IMG/VR virus record: IMGVR_UViG_3300046463_000508 | Location: 1-52,815 of that record | DNA from: a virus | Length of the DNA stretch: 52,815 nt | Strand: one strand, 5' to 3' | Part shown: one piece after another, positions 21,723 to 30,233 of the stretch | How positions within the stretch are numbered: position 1 is the stretch's first letter | Layout: each line of letters starts with the position of its first letter | Made by a program: the position numbers and the translations under genes | Notes under the pieces: generated by a model | The model's input: only the letters and a program-made list of their open reading frames with translations | What the model was told of the DNA's origin: nothing | The model's database searches: none

Positions 21723-21747
21723 GCCTCAGCATTCGCTGGGGCTTTTT
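21723..21747 (+). terminator. rho-independent terminator before the holin
   Basis: Stem GCCTCAGC/GCTGGGGC (21723-21730 / 21735-21742, one G-U) and five T. It separates the structured stretch from the lysis genes, so late transcription must read through it. Confidence 0.7.
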
Positions 21748-21835
21748 AGTTTTCGGCTCCCCACACCCATTGCCCCGAGCTGGGAGTGCAGTGGACGCCG
21801 GATTTATCAATCTCCCCAAGGGGGAGGCAACCCGG

Positions 21836-22159
21836 ATGCCAAACATGCCTGACAAGCCAGACACATGGGCCAAGATCTGGCTGGCGTTGAGCAATCCGCT
21901 CTGGCAGGGCGTGATCATGTCCATCACCGTATCGTTGCTTCGAGTCATGTACGACGCGAAGGAAACCAGTAAGCGCCGGATTGTGTTCGAGGCGCTGATC
22001 TGCGGATCGCTGAGCTTGGTCGCGTCCAGCATTATCGAGTGGATGGCCTGGCCTTCCAGTTTGTCCGTCGCTGCCGGTGGCACGATCGGCTTCCTCGGCG
22101 TGACAGCCATTCGCGAGCTGGTGACCCGCTTCCTCGGTCGCAAGGCGGATGCGGCATGA
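21836..22159 (+). CDS. phage holin, lambda S-like class
   Basis: A 107-residue membrane protein with three predicted helices: about 17-33 (WQGVIMSITVSLLRVMY), 44-62 (FEALICGSLSLVASSIIEW) and 66-84 (SSLSVAAGGTIGFLGVTAI), with a charged C-terminus. This matches class I lambda-family holins, which form the lytic holes in the inner membrane. ATG 21836 is used (GGAGG 8 bases before); a second Met at codon 4 is present, which recalls the dual start of lambda S. It overlaps the spanin gene by ATGA. Confidence 0.88.
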   Translation: MPNMPDKPDTWAKIWLALSNPLWQGVIMSITVSLLRVMYDAKETSKRRIVFEALICGSLSLVASSIIEWMAWPSSLSVAAGGTIGFLGVTAIRELVTRFLGRKADAA

Positions 22160-22542
22160 AGGCCTTCGCCGCTGCAATCATCATCGCCTTGGTCGGCCTG
22201 CTCCTCATTGGCATTCAGCAGTCGCGCGTCGTCGCCCTTCGCGGGGAGGTGGCATTCGAGGCCAGCGAGAAGAAGAAGGCGGTCGACGCCAACCTCGAAA
22301 GCCAGGCCACGATCACCACGCTGCGCGCCGAAGCCCAGCGCAACGCCTATTACCAGAAAGACCTGAACAAGCGGTTACAGGCCAGTCAGGCCAAAGCCAA
22401 AAAGGCGGAGAAGAACTTTGAAGAACTCAAACGCAACAGCAAGCCTGTTCGTGATTGGGCTGCTCAGCCTCTGCCTGACGGCCTGCGCGGGAAAGCCGCC
22501 ACTGGTAACAAAGACAGCGGCAGTAAGAGTCGAGCCCCCTGA
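22156..22542 (+). CDS. inner-membrane spanin (Rz-like), first pair
   Basis: A 128-residue i-spanin: one N-terminal membrane helix (FAAAIIIALVGLLLIGI) and a long periplasmic coiled coil rich in Ala, Lys, Glu and Gln. It begins at the holin stop (ATGA). The out-of-frame lipoprotein gene embedded in its 3' end completes the Rz/Rz1 pair. The pair fuses inner and outer membranes in the last step of lysis. Confidence 0.88.
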   Translation: MKAFAAAIIIALVGLLLIGIQQSRVVALRGEVAFEASEKKKAVDANLESQATITTLRAEAQRNAYYQKDLNKRLQASQAKAKKAEKNFEELKRNSKPVRDWAAQPLPDGLRGKAATGNKDSGSKSRAP

Positions 22543-22684
22543 ACTGGTGCCATGCGAGCGGGTAGCTGATGAAGACCTCGCCGACAACGGCCAGCTTTGG
22601 GAACTGAAGAACCAAGCCATCAACCTGCTCGACACCTGTGCAGACCAGGTGGACGCGCAGATCATGCGCAGTCAGAGCAAGTAG
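22418..22684 (+). CDS. outer-membrane spanin lipoprotein (Rz1-like), first pair
   Basis: An 88-residue lipoprotein read in another frame within the Rz-like gene and beyond it. It has a signal segment and a lipobox LTAC with Cys at about 23, then a short Pro-containing periplasmic part. The likely start is TTG 22418 with GGAG upstream; no ATG is available. Nested arrangement is typical of Rz1. Confidence 0.8.
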   Translation: MKNSNATASLFVIGLLSLCLTACAGKPPLVTKTAAVRVEPPELVPCERVADEDLADNGQLWELKNQAINLLDTCADQVDAQIMRSQSK

Positions 22685-22685
22685 G

Positions 22686-22726
22686 TCGCGACACGTTTCG
22701 CGAGGGTGCAAATTGTGTCGCGACAC
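22686..22726 (-). repeat. 41-bp two-part palindromic element, copy B
   Basis: Reverse-oriented copy of the element at 15735-15775. Minus strand: GTGTCGCGACACAATTTG (22726-22709), ten unrelated bases, AAACGTGTCGCGA (22698-22686). All 31 outer bases are the same as in copy A while the 10-base spacer is not. It lies in the short gap between the spanin and the next gene, just before a ribosome site. Confidence 0.85.
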
Positions 22727-22741
22727 GACAAGGAGAGAGCC

Positions 22742-23017
22742 ATGAGTAACGGACATACCAACCCAACCTGCCGAGGCGACATGAAACTCGGCACAGGCTG
22801 CGGGCGCTGTGTGCGATGCGCAGTTTTCAAGCCGGCCGAGATTCACCATCTTGCGGACCAGCGCCCGCACCTGATGGTGGTAGCCAGTGACGGGCCTCAC
22901 GTCATCCCGCGCGCGCTGATCCAGTCAGTGATCGACGGAAAAAAACCATCCGCCATCCTCACCGAGCCGGTAGTGCAGCGCATCATCGAAGAATGGCTGC
23001 AGAAGGTGAGCGCATGA
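22742..23017 (+). CDS. hypothetical small Cys-rich protein
   Basis: A 91-residue protein with an N-terminal Cys group (TCRGDMKLGTGCGRCVRC, about 8-25) that could bind zinc, and a helical C-terminus. GGAGAG stands just before ATG 22742. It overlaps the next gene by ATGA. Function unknown. Confidence 0.65.
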   Translation: MSNGHTNPTCRGDMKLGTGCGRCVRCAVFKPAEIHHLADQRPHLMVVASDGPHVIPRALIQSVIDGKKPSAILTEPVVQRIIEEWLQKVSA

Positions 23018-23268
23018 CCGCCAAGCTGATTGATTTCAAGCGCGAGGGATGGCGCGACGCCGCCAAGACTCTGCGCAAGATCGCAGATGACCTCGATGCC
23101 GGTGTTCATCCGGAATGCACTGTGGGCGCGCTGACACTCATGGGGCCGAAAGGCGAAGTGACGGTGTTCGGGCTGGGGCCCAAGTGCGACGACCTGCAAT
23201 GCCTGGGTGCTATGCGCCTGGGTGAGCAGAAGCTGATTGATGTGTTGCTGGACGGCGGGGAAGGGTAA
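23014..23268 (+). CDS. hypothetical small protein
   Basis: An 84-residue protein (FKREGWRDAAKTLRKIADDL helix, then a strand region with PKGEVTVFGLGP). It is coupled to the preceding gene by ATGA and precedes the terminase region. Function unknown. Confidence 0.65.
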   Translation: MTAKLIDFKREGWRDAAKTLRKIADDLDAGVHPECTVGALTLMGPKGEVTVFGLGPKCDDLQCLGAMRLGEQKLIDVLLDGGEG

Positions 23269-23270
23269 GT

Positions 23271-23292
23271 GTGCCGCAGGTGAGTGCGGCAC
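23271..23292. terminator. hairpin between converging genes
   Basis: Perfect 8-bp stem GTGCCGCA/TGCGGCAC (23271-23278 / 23285-23292) between genes that converge at 23268 and 23300. No T run on either strand, so termination is only likely. Confidence 0.45.
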
Positions 23293-23299
23293 GGGTGGA

Positions 23300-23497
23300 T
23301 CACTTGACCTTCAAAGCTTCTTGAATCTGATCTGCGTACTTGCTGAGATTGTCAAACTCGTCAGCAACAACTGTTCCGTATGTAGGGGCGTTTGTGACCT
23401 TTGACTGAATCACGCTAAGCGCCGCAGATACCGCCAGCGCCCTCTTATCTTCAGCAGATTGGTTGTATGCACTGTATTTGCTGAGGTCGATCGACAT
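23300..23497 (-). CDS. small leftward accessory protein
   Basis: A 65-residue soluble helical protein (LSKYSAYNQSAEDKRALAVS) transcribed against the late operon. AAGGAG stands before the ATG. It has its own likely promoter at 23528-23557, so it may be made in the lysogen. No family recognised. Confidence 0.6.
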   Translation of the reverse strand: MSIDLSKYSAYNQSAEDKRALAVSAALSVIQSKVTNAPTYGTVVADEFDNLSKYADQIQEALKVK

Positions 23498-23527
23498 GTA
23501 TTGCTCCTTGCGTTGAGTTGATCCCTA

Positions 23528-23557
23528 CCAATACCGGCAACACGCCACTATTTCAAT
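23528..23557 (-). promoter_or_regulatory. promoter of the leftward accessory gene
   Basis: Reading leftward: -35 TTGAAA, 17-base spacer, -10 TATTGG, about 35 bases before the ATG at 23497. The spacer and -10 contain CCGGTATTG, one half of the repressor operator, but the other half is absent. Confidence 0.45.
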
Positions 23558-23586
23558 ATCGACCTTAGGCCTACCTGAGACAATTT

Positions 23587-24111
23587 ATGACAACCAAGCA
23601 ACCCGACTGGGAGGCGATCGAACGAGCCTACCGGGCTGGTCTGCTTTCCCTGCGCGCCCTCGCTGATAAGTTCGACACCAACGAAGGCACGATACGCAGC
23701 AGGGCAAAGAAGCATGGCTGGTTGCGTGACCTCTCTGAGCAGGTACGCACCGCAACGAAAGGAAAGCTTTCACGCGAAGTTTCACGCACTGACGTCACGC
23801 AGCGCGATGTGCGTGAAGATGCGCAAATCGTTGAGGAGGCTGCAACAGAGGCGGCCTCCGTTGTGCTGTCTCACCGTGTGGATTTGGCACAGTGGCGCTC
23901 AATCTCGAACAAGCTGCGTGATGCGTTGCAAGGCATCAAGGTGACCGAAGACAACATCAGCGACTTCTCCCGCTCACTCAACGCAGGCGTCGACGCTCAG
24001 CTCAAGGTGATCAAGGGCGAGCGCCAAGCATTCAATCTCGACACGGAAGAGGGCGACAAGACAGTCGACACCCTGGCCGCGATGATGGACGAACTATCGA
24101 AGGACGCCTGA
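23587..24111 (+). CDS. terminase small subunit
   Basis: A 174-residue DNA-recognition subunit of the packaging motor. The N-terminal HTH (about 8-45: DWEAIERAYRAGLLSLRALA, NEGTIRSRAKKHGW) is the phage terminase-small type; a helical oligomerisation region follows. It starts packaging at a pac or cos site, possibly within this gene. Followed 1 base later by the large subunit. Confidence 0.85.
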   Translation: MTTKQPDWEAIERAYRAGLLSLRALADKFDTNEGTIRSRAKKHGWLRDLSEQVRTATKGKLSREVSRTDVTQRDVREDAQIVEEAATEAASVVLSHRVDLAQWRSISNKLRDALQGIKVTEDNISDFSRSLNAGVDAQLKVIKGERQAFNLDTEEGDKTVDTLAAMMDELSKDA

Positions 24112-24112
24112 C

Positions 24113-25600
24113 ATGAAGCCCGAGCACATGAAGCTGCTCCGGGATAAGCGTTGGCGGTTGAACAATCTCTACTTCATCACCGACAAGCAGGGCAAGAAAG
24201 TCCGCTTCCGGATGACGGACGAGCAGATTGAATACTTCGACGGGATGCACACCCGGAACATCATCCTGAAAGCTCGGCAGCTCGGCTTCACCACCGAGTG
24301 CTGCATCATCCAGCTCGACGCTGCTTTGTTCGAGTCGGCCAAGTGCGCACTGATCGCCCACACCCTGAACGACGCCAAGCGTCTGTTCCGGGAGAAAGTG
24401 AAGTACGCCTACGACAATCTGCCGAAAGAGATCCGCGCCGCCAACCCTGCGAGCAACGACGCGGCAGGCGAACTGGTGTTCAGTAAAGGCGGTTCGCTCT
24501 ACGTCAGCACCTCGTTCCGTGGCGGCACACTGCGCTACCTGCACGTCTCCGAGTTCGGGAAGATCTGCGCCAAGTTTCCGCACAAGGCGCGCGAGATCGT
24601 CACCGGTGCCTTCGAGGCGGTGGCAACTGACTGCTTCGTCACGATTGAATCGACGGCGGAGGGGCGGGCGGGCTACTTCTTCGACTACTCACAGAGCGCC
24701 GAGAAGCAACTGCTGTCAGGCACGCCACTGGGCAAGCTGGACTGGAAGTTCTTCTTTTTCAGTTGGTGGAAGAACAAGGCCTACTGGCTCGACCCCACCG
24801 ACGCGGTCATCCCGCAGCGGCTGACCGACTACTTCAACGAGTTATTTGCCAAGCACGGCATCGACACGAACCCCGGCCAGCGCGCCTGGTACGCCGCCAA
24901 GGAGAAGACCCTCGGCGACGACATGAAGCGGGAATACCCGTCGATCCCGGCCGAAGCCTTCCAGCAGTCTATCGAGGGCGCCTACTACGCCCAGCAGTTC
25001 ACCAAGCTGTATGCCGCTCAACGGATCGGCACGCTGCCAGACAACAGCCACCTGCCGGTGATGACCTTCTGGGACATCGGCGTCGGCGACTCCACGGCCA
25101 TATGGTTCGTGCGTCAGGTCGGCAACGAGTATCACGTCATCGACTTCTACCAGAACAGCGGGGAAGGCCTGCGGCACTACATGAAGGTGCTCAAGGACAA
25201 GGGTTACACCTACTCCGAGCACTGGGGTCCGCATGACATCGACAACCGCGAGTTCGGCAGCGATGCCAAAACCCGCCGGGAAATGGCGCGCGAAGGCTAC
25301 GAGATCGACGGCCAGCACTACCGCATGACGTTCCAGGTCGTGCCGAAGATCGGCGTCGACGACGGTATCGACCAGGCTCGCGAAATCCTCGCCCACTGTG
25401 CCTTTGACGAGGCGAAGTGCGAAGAGGGCATCACTGCGCTCGAGAACTATCGCAAAGAGTGGGACGACAAGAAAGGCTGCTGGAAAGACCGGCCGCTTCA
25501 TGACTGGGCGTCTCACCCCGCCGATGCGTGGCGCTACTTCGCTGTCGCCAAAACGAAGCGCGCCACCATGACCCACATACCTGTCACCTTCACTTTCTGA
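24113..25600 (+). CDS. terminase large subunit
   Basis: A 495-residue packaging ATPase and nuclease. The ATPase has a variant Walker A KARQLGFTT (53-61) and a Walker B end LHVSEFGK with Glu147. The C-terminal RNase H-like nuclease has Asp321 (FWDIGVGDST), Asp375 (PHDIDN) and a late Asp in HPADAWRY. It cuts concatemers and pumps DNA into the prohead. Length and order (small, large, portal) are standard. Confidence 0.93.
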   Translation: MKPEHMKLLRDKRWRLNNLYFITDKQGKKVRFRMTDEQIEYFDGMHTRNIILKARQLGFTTECCIIQLDAALFESAKCALIAHTLNDAKRLFREKVKYAYDNLPKEIRAANPASNDAAGELVFSKGGSLYVSTSFRGGTLRYLHVSEFGKICAKFPHKAREIVTGAFEAVATDCFVTIESTAEGRAGYFFDYSQSAEKQLLSGTPLGKLDWKFFFFSWWKNKAYWLDPTDAVIPQRLTDYFNELFAKHGIDTNPGQRAWYAAKEKTLGDDMKREYPSIPAEAFQQSIEGAYYAQQFTKLYAAQRIGTLPDNSHLPVMTFWDIGVGDSTAIWFVRQVGNEYHVIDFYQNSGEGLRHYMKVLKDKGYTYSEHWGPHDIDNREFGSDAKTRREMAREGYEIDGQHYRMTFQVVPKIGVDDGIDQAREILAHCAFDEAKCEEGITALENYRKEWDDKKGCWKDRPLHDWASHPADAWRYFAVAKTKRATMTHIPVTFTF

Positions 25601-25607
25601 GGCCCAT

Positions 25608-27027
25608 ATGCCCAACTACAGCGCCATCAGGCAGGAGTACAGCGATGCCTTGCCCGGTTGGCAGCTGGTCAAGCGTTGCGTAGCCGGGCCGCGAGAGGTT
25701 CGCAAGTACAACGAATACCTGCCAATGCCAGACCCGGAAAACAAATCACCGGAGAATCTGGCTCGGTACAAGCAGTACAAGAAGCGGGCGATGTTCCTCA
25801 ACATCACCGGTCGCACTCGCACCGGTTTGATGGGAGCGGTGTTTCGCAAGACTGCCGAACTATCCCTGCCTACCGCGGTTGATTATCTGAAGGAGAACGC
25901 CAGCGGCGACGGCACCAGCCTTGAGCAGTTGTCGAAGGAATCGGTTGGCGAGTGCCTGGACAGCGGGCGAGGCGGCTTTCTGGTCGACTTCCCGACCGTG
26001 GCCACTGAAAGCGGCGTCAGCTCGATGGCTGACCTTGCCACCAAGCGCGCCCTGATCCATCACTACGAAGCCTTGTCGATTATCGACTGGGATGAGCAAG
26101 TGATCGATGGCGTGAAGAGCCTAGTGTACGTGAACCTGCGGGAGTGCGTGTCTGAGTTCAACGCTACCGACCTGTCCCGCGAGACATACACGCAGAACCG
26201 GGTCTTGCTGCTGGTCGACGGGAAATACGTACAGCGCGTCTACAAGGAGGGCGAAGAAAGCGTCGAGGAGACGCAGCCTACTGACAAGGCTGGCAAGCCC
26301 TTCGATCACATCCCGTTCAGCTTCTACGGGGCTCAGAACAACGACGCCAGTATCGACAAGTCGCCGCTGGAAGATCTGGCCGACGTCAACATCCTTCACT
26401 ACGGCAACAGCGCCACGGTGGAGGAGAGCGGTTTTATCAGTAGTCAGCCAACGCTGTTCATCACTACCAGCATCGAAGCCGACGAGTTCGCGAAGCTGAA
26501 CCCGAACGGTCTGCACATTGGCTCGCGCCGGGGGCCACAACCTCGGGAAGTCCGGATCCGCAGTCATGCTGCAGGCCACCGAAACCCAGCTCGCCCGAAC
26601 CCTGATGAAGGACAAGGAAGAGCAGATGCTGATGATCGGCGCCCGTGTCGTCCAGAAGGGCAGCGGCGCCGAGACGGCAGAGGCTGTTCGCATCCGCTAC
26701 AGCTCGGACAACAGCGTGCTGGGCACAATCGCCGGCAACGTATCCGAGGCCCTGAAGCGAGCAATCCTCGACGCCGAGCGCTTCATGATGGATGCGCCGG
26801 ACGAGAAGGGCACCGTGTTCTGGTTAAATCAGTCGTTCTTCGACGAAACCATGACCGCGCAAGACATCCTCGCCCAGGTGCAACTGTGGCAGCAGGGCTT
26901 CATTGCGAAGTCGGATGTCCGGGTGAACCTGCGGCAGGGTGGTGTTCTTGAAGCCGATCGCACGGACGAGAAGATCGACGAAGAGCTGGCCAGCGCGCCA
27001 CCTGTAGGCGGAAACGATGAGCAATGA
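25608..27027 (+). pseudogene. portal protein (DUF4055), frameshifted
   Basis: The portal ring at the head vertex. The first frame runs to LNPNGLHIGSRRG and then turns into Arg/Pro-rich nonsense; the true continuation, GHNLGKSGSAVMLQATETQ and on to the end at 27027, is in the +1 frame. The switch maps to the five G at 26530-26534: removing one G joins the frames into a protein of about 472 residues. So it is a one-base insertion in a homopolymer: a sequencing error, or a real mutation that would stop virion formation. No typical +1 programmed-shift signal is seen. It overlaps the next gene by 11 bases. Confidence 0.85.
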
Positions 27028-28066
27028 AGGCTTTCTTGAGGACGCCGCCACGCGTCACCAGATTTACGTTCAGCGGTACGCCGGCGGAAACCTGAAGCGT
27101 GTGGCGTCGTTCATCAGCAAAGCCATCAAGACGGCCAAGCAGCGCGTATCGGACGGCCTGAGCGCTTACGGTACGCGCCGGTACAACTCTCAGATCGAAA
27201 CGCTTCAGGGCGACTTGCGGGGCATCTACGACAACCTCAAAGGGCGCGCTCAGCTGGATCTCGGCGAGTTCGCCACCTACGAGGCCCAGTTCAACGCGAC
27301 GATGCTGGGAAAGGTTGTCCGTGCGGTGGTTCAGCTCAATGTGCCATCGGCCGAGATGATCTCCGCCGCAGCCCTAGCTGATCCGCTGCAGCTCGAAGCG
27401 CGCAAGGGCATTCAGCGCATCAGTATCAGCGGTGCGCTAGACCAGTTTGGTACGAAGAAGGCGGCCGAGATCATCGGCGAGATTCAGATCGGTTCCAGCC
27501 TAGGCGAAACCAGCCAGCAGATCAGCCGGCGTCTGACCGGCATTCATCAGTTGCAGCAGGATCAGGCCGGAGCACTGGTTCGCACCATGACCAACCACAT
27601 CGCCAGCACGGCGCGAGTGGAAACGCTGAAGGCGAACGCCGACATCCTCGCAGGGATGCGCAGGGTGGCGACCTTGGACTCGAAAACCACGCTGTTCTGC
27701 ATGAGCGTCGACCAGACGGTGATCCCGCTGGATGGGCCGAAGCCTCCGTATCACTGGGGCTGCCGCACCACGCTGATTCCGGTGCTGAAGGACGAATTTG
27801 CCCGCGAAATCAAAGGCTCGACGCGGCCCTCAATCGGCCCTGACGGGGTGGCACTTGTGTCGAGCAAGACGAGCTATCAGGAATGGCTGGCTCGTCAGCC
27901 GGCGGCCTTTCAGCGCGATGTTCTCGGGCCGAACCGGTATGCGCTCTTTAGCAAAGGTGAGTTGACCCTCGACAAGTTCATCGACGAAAACGGCAAGACG
28001 TTGTCTCTGAAGGAGTTGCGACATCGCGAGCCGATAGCTTTTCAGCAATCAGCACTGCTACCTTAG
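27017..28066 (+). CDS. phage head morphogenesis protein (minor head, SPP1 gp7-like)
   Basis: A 349-residue minor head protein. The gp7-like domain spans about 150-265 with NHIASTARVETLKAN, CMSVDQTVIPLDGPKPPYHWGCRTTLIPV, the Cys/His-containing core of this family. It is thought to help portal and DNA-injection functions. It starts inside the portal gene end, as usual. Confidence 0.88.
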   Translation: MSNEGFLEDAATRHQIYVQRYAGGNLKRVASFISKAIKTAKQRVSDGLSAYGTRRYNSQIETLQGDLRGIYDNLKGRAQLDLGEFATYEAQFNATMLGKVVRAVVQLNVPSAEMISAAALADPLQLEARKGIQRISISGALDQFGTKKAAEIIGEIQIGSSLGETSQQISRRLTGIHQLQQDQAGALVRTMTNHIASTARVETLKANADILAGMRRVATLDSKTTLFCMSVDQTVIPLDGPKPPYHWGCRTTLIPVLKDEFAREIKGSTRPSIGPDGVALVSSKTSYQEWLARQPAAFQRDVLGPNRYALFSKGELTLDKFIDENGKTLSLKELRHREPIAFQQSALLP

Positions 28067-28091
28067 TAAAAAATCATTAGGGAAGTGCTGA

Positions 28092-28409
28092 ATGCTTTCG
28101 ATGCTGAACGCTCAAGAACGGAACGATATTCTGATTTGGTTCGAAACTGGCGTTCGAAATTCTCATGTGCCCAAACTGGCAAACGATGCGTGTAAGAAAG
28201 TCTGCAAAATGGTTCGCTTGGCATACAAGGGAAAGAGGCTTGCAGATATTGAATTGGTGAGGATTTTCACTTTGTTTGTCGCGCATGACTACTTGGTGAA
28301 GGCTGCTATGAAGCCCCACCTAGGTTTTCCGTTAGTAATTCAAAAGGTATATGACATTCGTCCATATGACCCACGCGATATGAGTCTTCTCGATATGCAG
28401 TTGTATTAA
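28092..28409 (+). CDS. small accessory gene in the head cluster
   Basis: A 105-residue protein with no recognised family; helical, with a Lys-rich middle. It is more AT-rich than its neighbours and is followed at once by a strong terminator before the scaffold gene, so it looks like a moron cassette. ATG 28092 follows GGAAG; ATG 28101 is an alternative. Confidence 0.6.
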   Translation: MLSMLNAQERNDILIWFETGVRNSHVPKLANDACKKVCKMVRLAYKGKRLADIELVRIFTLFVAHDYLVKAAMKPHLGFPLVIQKVYDIRPYDPRDMSLLDMQLY

Positions 28410-28425
28410 TCGCGCTCAAATCAAT

Positions 28426-28448
28426 AACCCGCTTCGGCGGGTTTTTTT
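28426..28448 (+). terminator. terminator closing the accessory cassette
   Basis: Stem AACCCGC/GCGGGTT around TTCG and a run of seven T. The 27 bases 28427-28453 are identical to 38277-38303, and 17 of them also occur at 33233-33249: each copy closes an accessory cassette and precedes a structural gene. Confidence 0.88.
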
Positions 28449-28491
28449 ATGCCCGCAGGCAGGGCCTGCACTACGTCTCTGGGAGACAGCA

Positions 28492-29202
28492 ATGACCTTG
28501 AAATTCCAACTGGACAGCCTCGAAGGCGTCGACGAATCCATCCAAGCCCTCTACGTCGAGAAGGACGGCAAGTTCGTCCTCGGCATTGAAGGACTGCCAC
28601 AGCAGGAAGATGTTTCCGGCTTGAAATCCAAAGTCCAGGAGCTCCTGGATGAGAAGAAGGCGGAAGCCGAGAAACGCAAAGCCGCAGAGGACCAGGCTCG
28701 ACTGGATCGCGAAGAGGCGCTGCGCAAGTCCGGCAACGTCGAAGAGCTCGAAAAATCCTGGTCTGAGAAGTACGCACGCCGCGAAGCTGAGCTGACCGGC
28801 CAACTCGAAAGCACGAATAGCACACTGCAAGGCCAGATCCGGGATCTGACTGTGGGCCGTACTGCTACCGAGATCGCGACCACTCTGGCCATTCCTGGCA
28901 GCTCCAAGGCATTGCTTCCCCACATCGAACGCCGGCTCAGTGTTGAGCAGCGCGACGGCAAACCAACAGTCGTCGTGCTGGACGCGGCTGGCAAGCTCTC
29001 GGCGGCAACGCTGGACGAGCTGAAAGCAGAATTTACCAACGATCCGGCCTTTGGCCCGCTGATCGCTGGCAGCAAGGCATCGGGCGGCGGGGCCGGCGGT
29101 GCTGGGAAAGGCGGCGGGGCCGCAAAAGGAAACATCGGCGGCACCAAAGAGGAACGACAGGCCGCAATCGCGAGCCGGTTCCCAGACCTCCCTCAGAAAT
29201 AA
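28492..29202 (+). CDS. capsid scaffold protein
   Basis: A 236-residue protein directly before the major capsid gene. It has a short beta N-terminus (FQLDSLEGVDE), a long charged coiled coil (about 45-115), and a Gly-rich C-terminus with a final basic helix (TKEERQAAIASRFPDL), typical of scaffolds that bind the capsid protein and leave or are cut. Call based on structure and position. Confidence 0.8.
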   Translation: MTLKFQLDSLEGVDESIQALYVEKDGKFVLGIEGLPQQEDVSGLKSKVQELLDEKKAEAEKRKAAEDQARLDREEALRKSGNVEELEKSWSEKYARREAELTGQLESTNSTLQGQIRDLTVGRTATEIATTLAIPGSSKALLPHIERRLSVEQRDGKPTVVVLDAAGKLSAATLDELKAEFTNDPAFGPLIAGSKASGGGAGGAGKGGGAAKGNIGGTKEERQAAIASRFPDLPQK

Positions 29203-29214
29203 GGAAAATCACTC

Positions 29215-30183
29215 ATGTCCCTGTCGCAAATGCAGGTCTTCAACGAATACGTAATGCCGGCGACCATCGAGACGCTGGATCAGATGCTGGTCGCGTTCAA
29301 CGCTGCCAGCCGTGGCGCCATCCTGCTGTCGCCTGACGGTTTCACTGGCGACTTCCTCCAGGAGTCGTTCTTCCAGACCCTGGCCGCCGCCCAGCGCCGC
29401 GTCGATCGCTACGCCGCCAACGGCGCCGCACCGATCACCGACCTGACCGAGTTGAAGAACTCCTCGGTAAAAGTGGCTGGCGGCTTCGGCCCGATCCGGT
29501 ACGAGCCTTCGCAGATGACCTGGCTGGAGCGCCCAACCGCTCAGGGCATCGAAGTCGCTTCGCGCGCGTTCGCTGAGATCCTGCTGAAGGATCAGCTGAA
29601 CACCGCGATTGCTGCTCTGGTGGCTGCTATCACCGCCCAGGCAGCGGCGGTGAACGACGTGTCTGCAACCGCCGGCATCAGCCAGGCCGCACTGAACAAC
29701 GCCCACGCGAAGTTCGGCGATGCGAGTCAGTCGCTGGTCACCCAGATCATGCAGGGCACCACCTACCACAAGCTGGTCGGCCAGGCGCTCACCAACAGCG
29801 AGCAACTTTTCCAAGCGGGCAACGTCCGCGTGGTGGACATCCTCGGCAAGATCTCGGTTGTTACCGACGCTCCGGCGCTCATGCAGACCGGTACGCCGAA
29901 CAAGGAAATCGTCTTGTCGCTGGTGCAAGGCGCGGCGATGGTGCACGACGGCCGCGACATCATCAGCAACGTCCAGACCACCAACGGCAAGGAACGGATC
30001 GAGACCACGCTGCAGACCGATTACACCTTCGGCCTGGGTCTGAAGGGTTACACCTGGGACACCACCGCCGGTGGCAAGTCTCCGACCGACGCCGAACTGG
30101 CGACCGGCACCAACTGGGACAAGACCGCCACCAGCATCAAGCACACCGCCGGTGTTGCTCTGATCGGTGACGCCTCCAAGTAA
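29215..30183 (+). CDS. major capsid protein
   Basis: A 322-residue protein with strong codon bias, following the scaffold gene. Parts such as FLQESFFQTLAAAQRRVDRY, WLERPTAQGIEVASRAFAE and LVQGAAMVHDGRD are consistent with an HK97-fold shell protein of the 35-kDa class. Several hundred copies form the head. The assignment rests on order, size and codon bias more than on a motif. Confidence 0.82.
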   Translation: MSLSQMQVFNEYVMPATIETLDQMLVAFNAASRGAILLSPDGFTGDFLQESFFQTLAAAQRRVDRYAANGAAPITDLTELKNSSVKVAGGFGPIRYEPSQMTWLERPTAQGIEVASRAFAEILLKDQLNTAIAALVAAITAQAAAVNDVSATAGISQAALNNAHAKFGDASQSLVTQIMQGTTYHKLVGQALTNSEQLFQAGNVRVVDILGKISVVTDAPALMQTGTPNKEIVLSLVQGAAMVHDGRDIISNVQTTNGKERIETTLQTDYTFGLGLKGYTWDTTAGGKSPTDAELATGTNWDKTATSIKHTAGVALIGDASK

Positions 30184-30233
30184 CTCCTAATTGCTGAGCC
30201 GGGCTGCGTGCCCGGTTCCGCGAGGACATGATC

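Noticed and set aside
23528-23560. third repressor operator array
   Set aside because: CAATACCG is present on the plus strand, but its partner half is missing and a second match (CAATATCG) also stands alone, so only half-sites exist.
25608-26951. full 447-residue reading of the portal frame
   Set aside because: After about residue 310 it is Arg/Pro/Gly-rich out-of-frame sequence; the real C-terminal part is in the +1 frame.
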